Of a stretch of DNA of 64,000 nt, positions 8,854 to 17,970 are shown in pieces (within the stretch, counting starts at the first letter, position 1; each line of letters starts with the position of its first letter). The stretch comes from Pelagimonas phthalicica (GTDB lineage: Bacteria > Pseudomonadota > Alphaproteobacteria > Rhodobacterales > Rhodobacteraceae), in NCBI RefSeq assembly GCF_004364805.1, contig NZ_SOAP01000002.1:1240001-1304000 (forward strand). Direction: 5' to 3'. The notes beneath the pieces were generated by a model. It had not been told where the DNA came from and did no database searches. It worked only from the letters and a program-made list of their open reading frames with translations. A program made the translations under genes and the position numbers.

Positions 8854-9651
8854 CTAAGAACAAACTTGCAGACTTTCGAGATCAAGCATTTCGGTCGCTG
8901 CGAAAGCGCTCATTCCACCATCGATAGAAATATCGCTGCCCTTGATCCAGTTTGCCTCTGGCGACAGTAGAAAAGCAGCAACGTTTGCGATTTCCACCGG
9001 GTTTCCGGGGCGTCCTGCGCGCTCTACGTTCCGGGCCATCTTGTCGCCAAACGCGCGCGCGAAATCGTCCAGGATTCCTGTGGCAATCGCGCCAGGGCTC
9101 AGCGTGTTGATCCGTAAGCCACGACCGATCATGGTTTCGGTTTCTGCCAACGACCAGAGGATCAAAGCTTCTTTCGACAGATTATAGGCACGGGTCGCGT
9201 CGATGCCTTCGGCTGCAATGAAGTCCTTTAGCTCTTTGGGCGTGCTCAATGCGCTGAGCCGCTTAACTTGATGAACGCCGTCTCGCCACCCTTGCCCGGC
9301 CCGAGAGGCCATATTCACGATGGATGCTCCCGGCTTTAAAAGTGGCAAGATGCGTTTTAAGAAATCGCGCTGCCCCAGGTAGTTGACTTGCAAGATGGTG
9401 GTTTCAAGACCCTCTCGTGGTGGCAGCCCGGCATTGTTGCAAAGACCGTCAACCGGGATATCCAATTGCTTCGTCGCCGCAGCAATCGAACCAGGGTCAT
9501 TCAAATCAAGCGCAATCAGCCGGTCTACATGTTCAGCCGAAGTCGCAATATCAAAGCCAATCACGTAATGACCGCGTTCCTTCAGGATCCTGGCCAGTTC
9601 AGCGCCGATGCCGCTCGATACTCCCGTTATTGCGTAGGTTGACTGGGGCAT
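8854..9651 (-). CDS. Short-chain dehydrogenase, coniferyl-alcohol dehydrogenase-like
   Basis: 265 residues, starting at the ATG of MPQSTYAITG with GAGAGA just upstream. Classical SDR motifs are present: TGVSSGIGAE (cofactor loop), NNAG, an active-site Ser in NMASRAG, and YNLSKEAL with the Tyr and Lys. The layout after the Ser, with a long insert (GWRDGVHQVKRLSAL) before the Tyr, and the ending with SIDGGMSAFAA, resemble CalA-type coniferyl alcohol dehydrogenases of Pseudomonas. It would oxidise an aromatic or allylic alcohol to the aldehyde with NAD(P). It is divergent from a LysR gene whose operon ends in an aldehyde dehydrogenase, so alcohol to aldehyde to acid is a natural reading. Substrate is inference. 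Confidence 0.75.
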   Translation of the reverse strand: MPQSTYAITGVSSGIGAELARILKERGHYVIGFDIATSAEHVDRLIALDLNDPGSIAAATKQLDIPVDGLCNNAGLPPREGLETTILQVNYLGQRDFLKRILPLLKPGASIVNMASRAGQGWRDGVHQVKRLSALSTPKELKDFIAAEGIDATRAYNLSKEALILWSLAETETMIGRGLRINTLSPGAIATGILDDFARAFGDKMARNVERAGRPGNPVEIANVAAFLLSPEANWIKGSDISIDGGMSAFAATEMLDLESLQVCS

Positions 9652-9717
9652 TGCTGTCTCTCTTTTCGTTTTGACACTGAGCCTACAGGTCAATTACTGA
9701 TCAGTAGAAGCTATGTT

Positions 9718-9737
9718 AAATCTCTATTGATAGATTT
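9718..9737. promoter_or_regulatory. Imperfect dyad in the SDR/LysR intergenic region, possible LysR site
   Basis: The 20 bases AAATCTCTATTGATAGATTT form an imperfect inverted repeat directly before the LysR gene. A related string, AAAATCTATATCTAG, lies at 10666-10680 between the LysR stop and the TRAP dctP start. Both places are where a LysR regulator would act on the two divergent transcripts. Confidence 0.35.
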
Positions 9738-9748
9738 TGGGTATCACT

Positions 9749-10660
9749 ATGAAATTGCAATATATCGAAACCATTGTTGCAATCGCCAAAGCAGGCAGCA
9801 TCCGAGCGGCCGCGCAGCAACTGAATAAAGCTCAGCCCACGTTGACCAAGGCCCTTAGCCTGGCAGAGGAAGAGCTGGGGGTGCAACTGTTCCGCCGCAC
9901 GGCGCGCGGCGTGGTTCCGACCGAAGAGGCCGAAGCCCTGTTAAACCGCTTTGTAGCCATTCAATCCGACCTTGAGCGCCTTGATGAAGAGGTCGATCAG
10001 CTGCGCGGCGGGCAAGCCGGCTCTGTCAATGTCTGTGTGTCGCCTCTTGCGGCGGTCAAAGTCATGCCGCGCGCCATTTCAATGTTCCGGCGCAGCTTTC
10101 CCTTTGTCCAGGTCAAGCTGTCGAGTGGGTTGTTTCCCAATGCGTTAAAGCCAATATCTGACGGCAGTGTGGATATTGTGCTCGGTCCCAAACCGCCCGA
10201 GGCCATGTGCCGGAATTTGGTGGTCGAACCGCTTATGGACTTGCCGATCGTTGTCATTACCGCTGCGGATTCACCTTTGAGAAATGCCAAATCCCTTGCC
10301 GAACTGACCGACTGCGAATGGATCATGATTGGTACGTTGGGTGGTCCCGGCGACATCTTTCGACAACCTTTCCTCGACAATCACCTGACACCTCCAAAAT
10401 CTGTCACAACGTCTGAATCCTATTTTGGCGCTATGTCTCTTGTGGCTGAACTCGGCGCGGTCTGCACCTTTCCAAAACGCTTAATGTCCAGCGTTCAAGG
10501 TGGGTGGGATGTGGTTCAAATCCCTATTCAGGAGGAATTTCAGAGCCAGCATTTTTGTCTCGTGACACGTGCAGGGCATCCGCTGACAACGGCCGCACAA
10601 CATATGGAAAACTGCATCCGGAAAACCGTGATCGCGATCGAGAAGGCAGAGATCGAGTGA
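9749..10660 (+). CDS. LysR-family transcriptional regulator
   Basis: 303 residues from the ATG of MKLQYIETIVAIAKAG; an in-frame start four codons earlier is less typical. The N-terminal winged helix (SIRAAAQQLNKAQPTLTKAL) is followed by a linker helix and a two-lobed periplasmic-binding-like effector domain (VNVCVSPLAAVKVMPRA, GPKPPEAMCRNLVVEPLMDLP). It lies between the divergent SDR and a TRAP-aldehyde dehydrogenase operon read in the same direction, so it probably activates one or both in response to an aromatic or other carboxylic ligand. The likely binding sites are the dyads at 9718-9737 and 10666-10680. Confidence 0.88.
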   Translation: MKLQYIETIVAIAKAGSIRAAAQQLNKAQPTLTKALSLAEEELGVQLFRRTARGVVPTEEAEALLNRFVAIQSDLERLDEEVDQLRGGQAGSVNVCVSPLAAVKVMPRAISMFRRSFPFVQVKLSSGLFPNALKPISDGSVDIVLGPKPPEAMCRNLVVEPLMDLPIVVITAADSPLRNAKSLAELTDCEWIMIGTLGGPGDIFRQPFLDNHLTPPKSVTTSESYFGAMSLVAELGAVCTFPKRLMSSVQGGWDVVQIPIQEEFQSQHFCLVTRAGHPLTTAAQHMENCIRKTVIAIEKAEIE

Positions 10661-10762
10661 TACCTAAAATCTATATCTAGCAATCTAAGTGAGCTTCTTT
10701 GGTGCGCTGCGGGCGGGTATTCTGCGTGGATATTTGATCGCCATGCGACCTGGGAGGACTCC

Positions 10763-11797
10763 ATGAAACTCAAGATCACAGCCCTTGCACTTGCCGCCGC
10801 AATCGGTTTGAACCCGCTGCCCGCAGCAGCTGAAACCGACCTGTCCTTCAACATCTTTTTCCCACCAACGCATTACATCTGGCCAGTTTTTCAAACCTGG
10901 GCCGATGATGTTTCCAAAGCGACCGGTGGTGAAGTTAAAATCACCTTTCCTGCCAAATCCGTCGCGCCGCCGCCTGGCGTCATGGACGCCGTCCGCAATG
11001 GTGTTGCGGATGCCGGGTTTGTCTTCAATGGCTTCATTGCAAAAAACGCGCCCGCAACCTTGATCAGCCAGATGCCTTGGCTCAACCTAGGCGACACGGC
11101 GGCTGTCTCCACTGCCTTGTGGGACACCTATACAGCCGAGTTTGCAGAGCACGAAAACCTTCGTGGGGTTGAGCTTATTTCGATGTTCAACCTCGGGCCC
11201 GCCTATCTTTGCTCGACCACCGATGACCCAATTGAAACGCTCGAACACCTACAGCAGCGCCGCATCTGGGCGTTGCCGGGCACCATCGCCAATACGTTTT
11301 CGGCCATGGATTTGGCAATCGTGGCCGGGCCAGCGGTGCAGGTTCAGGAATTGACCTCGCGCAACACGGTCGACGCGCATATGGGATTGACCGCCGAAAC
11401 CATCGTTAGTTTTGGCGTGGCCCCCTATACCAAGTCCTGTGTGGACATGTTGCCGTCCATGCAATCCGCCAATTTTTCGGTCTTTGTGAATGATCGGGCC
11501 TGGAAACGTCTTTCAGATGAAAATCGCGCGGCTGTCCGCGAACTTTCGGGTGCCGAACTTGCCCGTCGCATCGGTGAAGCAACCAACGAAGCAGAGGCCG
11601 CCGCGCTGACAAAACTGCAGGAGATGGGCGTTGTGTTCAATGAGCCGAGTGATGGCTTGATCACTGCGATCGGGGAGGCATCCGGCAAAATTGCGGCGAG
11701 CTGGGCCGAGAGTGTTTCAAAGAAATATGGCACGGATACCTCTGCGATCCTCGACGCGTTGGCGGCGGAAATCCAAGCCCGTACCGAGAATAAGTAA
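10763..11797 (+). CDS. TRAP transporter substrate-binding protein (DctP family)
   Basis: 344 residues with a GGGAGG ribosome-binding site and a clear signal peptide (MKLKITALALAAAIGLNPLP, cleavage near AAAE). The mature part has the TRAP pattern: HYIWPVFQTWADDVSKATGG, VMDAVRNGVADAGFV, a central loop with STTDDPIETLEHLQQRRIWA, and the long C-terminal helix. It captures a ligand in the periplasm for the permease pair encoded next (11859-13648). The aldehyde dehydrogenase and SDR around it suggest an aromatic or aliphatic acid, or an alcohol-derived one. The ligand-contact Arg typical of carboxylate binders may be in QQRRIWA. Confidence 0.92.
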   Translation: MKLKITALALAAAIGLNPLPAAAETDLSFNIFFPPTHYIWPVFQTWADDVSKATGGEVKITFPAKSVAPPPGVMDAVRNGVADAGFVFNGFIAKNAPATLISQMPWLNLGDTAAVSTALWDTYTAEFAEHENLRGVELISMFNLGPAYLCSTTDDPIETLEHLQQRRIWALPGTIANTFSAMDLAIVAGPAVQVQELTSRNTVDAHMGLTAETIVSFGVAPYTKSCVDMLPSMQSANFSVFVNDRAWKRLSDENRAAVRELSGAELARRIGEATNEAEAAALTKLQEMGVVFNEPSDGLITAIGEASGKIAASWAESVSKKYGTDTSAILDALAAEIQARTENK

Positions 11798-11858
11798 TCA
11801 CAGGCAAAAACCTGGCCCGCGTTTCTGCGGGCCACACCAACGCCACAGAGGAATGGAC

Positions 11859-12341
11859 ATGCGAACAATGCGTACGGTTACGATTGTACTTGGCGCGAGT
11901 TGCCTCTTAGCGATGGCCGTCATAACCGTCTGCGATGTGACAATGCGTTACCTGTTTAACGATCCGATCTTCGGCGCGTCAGAAATGACCCAGTACCTGC
12001 TTGGGGGTGCCGTTTTCTCTGGATTGTTTGCGGTGACCAGGGATCGCGCGCATGTCAAAGTGGCCATTTTTGAGCCTTGGCTGATCAAACATATGCCCAA
12101 GATCTATCGCGGGATCTATGACATCTTCAGCCTCATTGGCGTAACCTCGATCTTTGCGATCCTGGCCTGGCGTTTTCTGGATATTTTTGAATACCCCGAG
12201 GACAGCATTGTTCTTGGATTGCCAATTGGCCTTATTGTTGGGGCCTTTACGCTGTTGTCAGCTCTTTCGATCCCTGCGGCATTGCTGGCCATACGGTCAG
12301 GCGTGCCAGAGCCATTGCCCACCGACAAAAACGCCGAATAA
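11859..12341 (+). CDS. TRAP transporter small permease (DctQ family)
   Basis: 160 residues. I chose the ATG at 11859 because AGAGGAA lies six bases upstream; an ATG two codons earlier sits too close to that site. Four hydrophobic helices are visible (TIVLGASCLLAMAVITVCDV, YLLGGAVFSGLFAVT, IYDIFSLIGVTSIFAILAWR, LPIGLIVGAFTLLSALSI). The VTRDRAHVKVAIFE segment matches the conserved loop after helix 2. It is 61 bases after the binding protein and 11 before the large permease. Confidence 0.9.
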   Translation: MRTMRTVTIVLGASCLLAMAVITVCDVTMRYLFNDPIFGASEMTQYLLGGAVFSGLFAVTRDRAHVKVAIFEPWLIKHMPKIYRGIYDIFSLIGVTSIFAILAWRFLDIFEYPEDSIVLGLPIGLIVGAFTLLSALSIPAALLAIRSGVPEPLPTDKNAE

Positions 12342-12352
12342 GGAACAATCAC

Positions 12353-13648
12353 ATGGAACTCGCCCTCCTGGGATTTGCGGCTGTTCTGCTGCTCGCTTTT
12401 GTCGGCGTGCCGCTCGCCTTTGCATCGCTTGCGGTTGGGTTCTTTGGGCTGATGTATCTCCGCGGCTTTGAGGCGGCCCTTTCTGTTTCGAGCCAGTGGA
12501 TCGTCGAGACGTCAACCAACTACAACCTTTCGATCATCCCGCTTTTCATAATGATGGGGGCCTTCATTCACCGATCAGGCATCTCAAAGGATTTGTTTGC
12601 CGCCTCTTATGCTTGGATGGGCCGGTTTCGCGGCGGTTTGGCCTTGTCCGGGATCGTATCTTGTGCCGGGTTTTCTGCGGTCTGTGGATCGTCGCTTGCC
12701 ACAGCGGCGACGATGACTCGTGTGGCTGTGCCGCCTATGAGAGACTTCAACTATTCCCCCGGATTTTCAGCGGGCACAATTGCTGCTGGTGGCACGCTTG
12801 GGATCATGATCCCGCCCTCGGTCCCGCTGGCGATTTATGGGATTGTCGCGGGCGAAGACATCGGCCAGCTCTTCATTGCTGGCATCGTGCCGGGGCTTCT
12901 TTTGGTTACGTTGTTTCTGGGGGCGGTGGTGCTGGTGACCGCAGTCAAACCGGAGCTCGGTCCCAAGGGAAAGTCCCTCCCCTTGGGGGAGACCATCCGC
13001 GCATCACTGTCGACCTGGCCGGTGATCCTCCTGTTCGGGGCGGTTCTCGGGGGAATATATTCAGGCATTTTCACGCCAACCGAAGCAGCGGCAGTGGGAA
13101 GTTTCGGCGCTTGGCTCTTTGGCGTGACCCGTGGCTTTTTCTTGGACAGGGCGAGCCTTTGGGGTGTGTTCGAAGAGACCGTTGTCACCTCTGCGATGAT
13201 CTTTTCAATCGTTTTCGCCGCTTTGATCCTCGCGCAATTCGTTAATCTGACGGGAATGCCCTACGATCTGCAGGACAAGGTCCTAGCCTGGAACTTTGGT
13301 CCAATGGGGCTGGTCCTGATGATCTGCGCAATCTGCGTTGTGCTCGGCACTGTGTTCGAAAGCATTGGAATTTTGCTTTTGATTATCCCGGTGTTTTTAC
13401 CGTCGCTCAACGGGCTTGGTGTGAACCTTATCTGGTTTGGCATCCTGGTCATCATCGTGATCGAACTGGGTCTTATCACGCCACCGATTGGCATGAATGT
13501 TTTTACCGTCAAATCCGTTGCGCCCGATATCCCGCTTGGTGCGATCTTCCTTGGTGTTCTGCCCTACATTCTGGCGATGCTGGTCGGCGGTATTTTGATC
13601 TTGGCTTTCCCAGAAATCGCCACATGGCTTCCAGATGCAACCCGTTGA
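12353..13648 (+). CDS. TRAP transporter large permease (DctM family)
   Basis: 431 residues, polytopic, with family stretches FRGGLALSGIVSCAGFSA, IAAGGTLGIMIPPSVPLAIY and GIFTPTEAAAVGSFGAWLFG, and a C-terminal LGLITPPIGMNVFTVKSV. AAGGAAC precedes the ATG. It completes the P-Q-M set in the usual order and runs 14 bases past the start of an overlapping frame of the aldehyde dehydrogenase gene, whose preferred ATG is 14 bases after this stop. Confidence 0.93.
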   Translation: MELALLGFAAVLLLAFVGVPLAFASLAVGFFGLMYLRGFEAALSVSSQWIVETSTNYNLSIIPLFIMMGAFIHRSGISKDLFAASYAWMGRFRGGLALSGIVSCAGFSAVCGSSLATAATMTRVAVPPMRDFNYSPGFSAGTIAAGGTLGIMIPPSVPLAIYGIVAGEDIGQLFIAGIVPGLLLVTLFLGAVVLVTAVKPELGPKGKSLPLGETIRASLSTWPVILLFGAVLGGIYSGIFTPTEAAAVGSFGAWLFGVTRGFFLDRASLWGVFEETVVTSAMIFSIVFAALILAQFVNLTGMPYDLQDKVLAWNFGPMGLVLMICAICVVLGTVFESIGILLLIIPVFLPSLNGLGVNLIWFGILVIIVIELGLITPPIGMNVFTVKSVAPDIPLGAIFLGVLPYILAMLVGGILILAFPEIATWLPDATR

Positions 13649-13661
13649 GAGCGAGAGAAAA

Positions 13662-15143
13662 ATGACTGACCCGATCCAGACCGAATTGTTCATTGGCGGA
13701 GAGGCGCGCCCTGCCAGCGACAGTGGCACATATGACATCTTTAACCCTGCAAGACCGAATGAACTGGTCGGGCGGGCGGCGTCGGCGACGCTTGATGATG
13801 TCGAGGCGGCCAACAAGGCCGCGCACGCAGCATTCCCAGCCTGGGCGGCGCTAAGCTATGAAGAGCGCGGGGCGATGCTGCGTCAGGTTGCGGCAGCAAT
13901 TACCGAAGACGCCCAAGAGGTGGAACAACGGGCGCGTCTATTCACCCGAGAACATGGCAAGATCCTTTTTGAGACTCATCTCGAGATTAGCCGACTGGGG
14001 CATCGTTTTGTTCAAGCTGCGAATTACGGTGACAGGCTGGCCCAAGATGAAATCATCAAGGCAGCCCCCAATGACACGATCATAACCCGCCAGCCGCGCG
14101 GGGTGGCGGCTTTGGTCGTGCCGTGGAATTGGCCATTGGCGATCCTTGGCGCCAAGCTGCCCCAGGCGCTGATGGCGGGCAACACGGTCGTGGTGAAACC
14201 TTCGGCTAATTCTGCGCTGGCCCCAACCATGACCTTGCATAAAATCGCCCGGATGTTGCCACCCGGTGTGGTGAATATTCTGACTGGTTCCGCAGGGCGC
14301 ATTGGCGACGCGATTATTGGTCACCCTCACGTCCGCTACGTGAATTTTACTGGCTCTGTCGACATTGGGCGCCATGTGATGAAGGTCGCCGCAGAGAATA
14401 TTACCCCCGTCACTCTGGAGCTGGGCGGGAATGATGCGGGTTTGGTTCTTCAAGACGCAGATCTCAGTGGAGATGCGTTTGAACGCCTATACCGAGCGGC
14501 CTTTATGTCCACTGGGCAGATCTGTTTTGCGCTCAAACGTCTCTATGTGCACCGCTCGCGTTTTGATGAAGTGGCAGAAGGTCTTCGAGAGGTCTGCAAC
14601 CGGCAGATTGTTGGTGATGGTCTCTTACCAGAAACAACCATGGGCCCCCTGAACAACGCCAAACAGCTCAAAGTAGTGACCGACATGATCGCAGAAGCAC
14701 GCACGGCTGGTCAGGATGTGCAGGAGCTTGGCCAGGTGCATGATGAGGCGCTTTATGCGGATGGGTATTTCCAGCGGCCGACCTTGGTTTTCAAGGCGGA
14801 CCCCGAACTTTCCGTCGTGCGCAAAGAACAATTCGGCCCCGTCCTTCCCCTTGTGCCTTTCGACAAAGAGGACGACGCAGTTGCAGCAGCCAATGACAGT
14901 GAATTCGGCCTCGCCTCTTCGGTCTGGTCGGCAGACAGGGAACGCGCTGTCACGTTGAGCCGCCAGATCGAGGCGGGCTATACATTTATCAACGCCCACG
15001 GCCCGTCGGTCCAAGATGGCAACGGACCTTTTGGTGGTTTCAAACACTCGGGCATCGGACGCAATTGCGGCTACGAGGGCGTGACGCAGTTCCAAGGGTA
15101 TCACTCAATTTCTGGTCGCGCCGGGGCACTGGTCGCCGACTAA
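13662..15143 (+). CDS. Aldehyde dehydrogenase (NAD(P)-dependent ALDH superfamily)
   Basis: 493 residues from the ATG of MTDPIQTELFIGG. Key parts: VVPWNWPLAI (oxyanion Asn), KPSANSALAP (cofactor Lys), GSVDIGRHV, LELGGNDAG with the general-base Glu, STGQICFALKR with the catalytic Cys, and KEQFGPVLPL near the C-terminus. It oxidises an aldehyde to the acid in the cytoplasm. Encoded directly after the TRAP permease in one operon and near a coniferyl-alcohol-dehydrogenase-like SDR, it could take the second oxidation step of an aromatic alcohol pathway (coniferaldehyde- or vanillin-like). The substrate is inferred from context only. Confidence 0.88.
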   Translation: MTDPIQTELFIGGEARPASDSGTYDIFNPARPNELVGRAASATLDDVEAANKAAHAAFPAWAALSYEERGAMLRQVAAAITEDAQEVEQRARLFTREHGKILFETHLEISRLGHRFVQAANYGDRLAQDEIIKAAPNDTIITRQPRGVAALVVPWNWPLAILGAKLPQALMAGNTVVVKPSANSALAPTMTLHKIARMLPPGVVNILTGSAGRIGDAIIGHPHVRYVNFTGSVDIGRHVMKVAAENITPVTLELGGNDAGLVLQDADLSGDAFERLYRAAFMSTGQICFALKRLYVHRSRFDEVAEGLREVCNRQIVGDGLLPETTMGPLNNAKQLKVVTDMIAEARTAGQDVQELGQVHDEALYADGYFQRPTLVFKADPELSVVRKEQFGPVLPLVPFDKEDDAVAAANDSEFGLASSVWSADRERAVTLSRQIEAGYTFINAHGPSVQDGNGPFGGFKHSGIGRNCGYEGVTQFQGYHSISGRAGALVAD

Positions 15144-15860
15144 TTCACGAAATCTGGACCCGAGATCGTGCCGTAGTGCGGGCGCCAACGAAACTTCGAG
15201 TTGTGAAACCACTCTTGGCTTACCCGTCAAGGAGGCCGTAGGGACCCACGTCCATTGTGCCATCGTACGATCTGTTACGTGCCGCTTAAATAGAACGCCG
15301 ATCAGTTACTGTGCGGCAAATGAAGGGTCTGCTTGGAAAAGATCCAACCCATCCAAGAAGGTCTCGGCCACCTTTACTTACGCAGTGAAAATAGAGTCTC
15401 ACGCGCCTGGCTAAGGCGGTCGAAACTTGCAACGAATTATAAAGCCGAACGCCATTTGGGAGCGCTCAACTTCTCTCCTTAACTCTGATCCAACTTATCG
15501 ACGATACCGATGTAGACGAACTAGGAATAACGCCACACCAGCATGTTTCCATCGCTTACAGTTATACCGGCTACGTAAACCATACTAAGGGTTCAGGACG
15601 CGCAAAGAAATTCATTGGGCTGCTATTCAGATCGCCACTAAATAACGAAGCAACAAACACGTCTACCCGTTGCTTGCCAAGGTGAAGTCGGAACTGCTAA
15701 ATCTTCGTTTTAGGCAACATGATTTTCAGGGCTTCCGGTCTGACACTGAAGATCTTCTCGATGATCTTGAGGCTCTTCTGAGTTCAGCGGCCGCACTATG
15801 TGTCATATGTCTGCGATCTAGTGGGAAGAAAGCTCTAGGTGATCCCTGCGCAAAGCGGCC
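15144..15860. other. 717-base region without a recognisable gene
   Basis: Several short open stretches exist on both strands but none has family resemblance, a ribosome-binding site or sensible length. The region separates an intact TRAP-ALDH operon from a broken sugar ABC operon. It reads like decayed DNA left after rearrangement. Confidence 0.5.
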
Positions 15861-16619
15861 CTATTCTGCCGCAGCCAACCTGCGCCCCCCGGCCATGAGG
15901 TCCATGATCTGGTCACGCTCGCCGCGTTTGAACTGATCCACCACGCGCCCCTGGGTCAGCACGGTGAACCGGTCGCCCACGGCCAAGGCGTGGGTTGGGT
16001 TGTGGGTGATAAGCAAGATGCCGGTGCCGCGCTGCTTGGTGCGTTCGATCAGGTTGATCACGACCTCGGATTCGTGCACGCCGAGGGCAGCTGTGGGCTC
16101 ACCCAGGATCAGGAACTTGGCACCGAAATGGACGGCCCGGGCGATGGCAATCGCCTGCTTCTCGCCGCCTGACATGGTGCCGACCACCTGATCAGGGTCG
16201 ATGTCACGGCTGATGCCCATGGCGCGGATGGCGTCGATCGACACCCCGTTCGCCTGCGACATATCAATCCGCTTGAACGGCCCCCAGCCGCGCGTGGGTT
16301 CATTGGCCAAGAAGAAATTGCGCGCTACGCTCATCATCGGGATCAGTCCCACATCCTGGTGCACCGTGCCAATGCCTAGCTCTTGCGCCTCCTTGGGGCT
16401 GTCCAGTGTGACGGGCTGGCCCTCCCACATGATGTCGCCAGAGGTGGGGTGCACGACGCCTGACATGGTTTTGATCAGGGTGGACTTGCCCGCGCCGTTG
16501 TCGCCAAGTAGGCAATGCACCTCGCCCGCGAAGGTCTCGATGCTGACATCGGACAGGGCCTGCACACCCGAATAGGACTTGCTGACAGACTTTAAGGTCA
16601 AAAGCGGTTGTTGTGCCAT
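15861..16619 (-). CDS. Sugar ABC transporter ATP-binding protein (FrcA-like) with altered Walker B
   Basis: 252 residues; ATG overlaps the permease TAA (TAATG, 16617-16621). A single nucleotide-binding domain like fructose-type FrcA: Walker A LLGDNGAGKST, signature MSGGEKQ, switch His in LLITHNPTHAL. The Walker B reads FLILGEPTAAL, whereas the family has LILDEPT: the Mg-coordinating Asp is Gly (codon GGT where GAT is expected). Such a change usually cripples ATP hydrolysis. Together with the truncated binding-protein gene upstream this suggests the operon is no longer under selection. Ends in TAG with the short tail AGGRRLAAAE. Confidence 0.85.
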   Translation of the reverse strand: MAQQPLLTLKSVSKSYSGVQALSDVSIETFAGEVHCLLGDNGAGKSTLIKTMSGVVHPTSGDIMWEGQPVTLDSPKEAQELGIGTVHQDVGLIPMMSVARNFFLANEPTRGWGPFKRIDMSQANGVSIDAIRAMGISRDIDPDQVVGTMSGGEKQAIAIARAVHFGAKFLILGEPTAALGVHESEVVINLIERTKQRGTGILLITHNPTHALAVGDRFTVLTQGRVVDQFKRGERDQIMDLMAGGRRLAAAE

Positions 16620-17677
16620 TATGACTTGCCCTTCTTTGACTGCATCGCGGCGTTGCGGATGGCGTTGTTGGCAAGAACAGCGATAACCAGAAGCGCTCCG
16701 ATAAAGGTCTGCGCCCAGTCCGTCGGCCAGCCGGTGTAAAAGAGACCAACCGAGATGATGCCGTAGATGATCGTGCCGCACACAATCCCGAAGACTGACC
16801 CGAAGCCGCCGGTCAGCAGCACGCCGCCAATCACGGCTGCGATGGCTGTCTCGAACACATAGCCTTGGCCTGCGACGGCGTTGCCCTGGTTGAACTGAAT
16901 GGCCGTCATGGCACCGACAAAGGCCGCACTAACCCCGGTCCAGACGTAAAGCACCTGCGTGACCCACCAGATCGGCACGCCCGCGCGGCGCGCGGCGTCC
17001 TTGTTGCCGCCGGTGGCGTAGATCCAGTTGCCGAAAGGCGTTGCCCGCAAGACCCAGGCGGCCAGTGCGGCGGCCAGCACCCACCAGATGATGGAGATGT
17101 ACATCTGGTTCCAACGTGCAGCAAAGGCAAACTCGGCCCAACCGGTATCGCGCAGCGATAGGGTGCTGGACCCCGTCACAAGCCGCGACAGGGCGAGTGC
17201 GGTGCCTGCGACGATAAAGTTGGTCGCGAGGGTCACGATGAACGAGGGTACGCGCGTCCGGTAGACCAGCAGTGCGTTGAACAGGCCCACCAGCACGCCC
17301 ATTGCTAAGGCGATCAGAATGCCAAGTGCGATGGGTTGGCCAAGGAAGGTCACCGTCACGGCCACGATGATCGAGGCCGCGCCGACGACCGACCCGGTCG
17401 AGAGGTCAAACTCGCCTGAGATCATCAAGAGGCCGATGGGAATGGCGATAATGCCCAGCTCGGCTGCGGTGTTGAGCCATCCCGCCGTGCCGCCGGCGGT
17501 CAGGAAGCCGGTTGAGCCGGCGAAATAAGCGAAAAAGGCGAAAACGAAGACGGCGGCTGCAGCGGCTCCGATCCACGGCTGTTTTTGCAAGGTTGTCAGG
17601 GTCATAGGCGCAAGGTGCTTGGCGGAGGGGCCAGAGTGATCGCTCTGACCGGTCTTTTGGTTTGCTGAAAAGGCCAT
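16619..17677 (-). CDS. Sugar ABC transporter permease (FrcC/RbsC-like)
   Basis: 352 residues with about ten hydrophobic helices. Family segments include ISGEFDLSTGSVVGAASIIV, VYRTRVPSFIVTLATNFIV, ATGGNKDAARRAGVP and AAVIGGVLLTGGFGSVFGI, matching the branched CUT2 permeases for fructose, ribose or xylose. The frame is intact. It lies three bases downstream of the broken binding-protein gene and overlaps the ATPase gene. Because receptor and ATPase both appear damaged, this permease is probably a passive survivor. Confidence 0.88.
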   Translation of the reverse strand: MAFSANQKTGQSDHSGPSAKHLAPMTLTTLQKQPWIGAAAAAVFVFAFFAYFAGSTGFLTAGGTAGWLNTAAELGIIAIPIGLLMISGEFDLSTGSVVGAASIIVAVTVTFLGQPIALGILIALAMGVLVGLFNALLVYRTRVPSFIVTLATNFIVAGTALALSRLVTGSSTLSLRDTGWAEFAFAARWNQMYISIIWWVLAAALAAWVLRATPFGNWIYATGGNKDAARRAGVPIWWVTQVLYVWTGVSAAFVGAMTAIQFNQGNAVAGQGYVFETAIAAVIGGVLLTGGFGSVFGIVCGTIIYGIISVGLFYTGWPTDWAQTFIGALLVIAVLANNAIRNAAMQSKKGKS

Positions 17678-17680
17678 GGT

Positions 17681-17970
17681 TTAGTTTGCTCCCCGATAGC
17701 CGAGGAAGGCCTCGCTGACGGCCAGAAACTTGTCCACGCTCGTCGCGTCAATCAGCAGCGGGCCGGAATTGATCGCGTTGGCTGGTGCAAGGCCAAAATC
17801 GACCCATTGCTGCGCCATCAGAACACGGTAAAAGCCCTGCAAGAAGGGCTGTTGGTTCAAGACAAAGTCCATCTTGCCCTCCTGCACCTAATCCAGCGCC
17901 AGAGTGCTGAGGTCGATGGTGCCCACACGGACTTCACCTGTCTTGCCCGCGAAAATGATAGGCTTCGTCG
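17681..17970 (-). pseudogene. C-terminal remnant of a sugar ABC substrate-binding protein (FrcB-like), with in-frame TAG
   Basis: Only the last ninety or so codons remain. Readable pieces are VRVGTIDLSTLALD, an in-frame TAG (17888-17890), then VQEGKMDFVLNQQPFLQGFY and a tail ending AFLGYRGAN. The DQQP-like motif (NQQPFLQG) is characteristic of CUT2 binding proteins. The TAG would be a Gln or similar in relatives (CAG to TAG is one step). The 5' two thirds are replaced by IS3-family sequence from about 17946. The exact junction cannot be fixed by eye. Confidence 0.8.

Noticed and set aside
8351-8863. 170-codon minus-strand frame as a confident gene
   Set aside because: TTG start, no recognisable motif, overlaps the SDR end; listed only as content of the gap.
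15670-15936. 88-codon plus-strand frame
   Set aside because: No family resemblance or ribosome-binding site, and its 3' third is the antisense of the FrcA-like gene.
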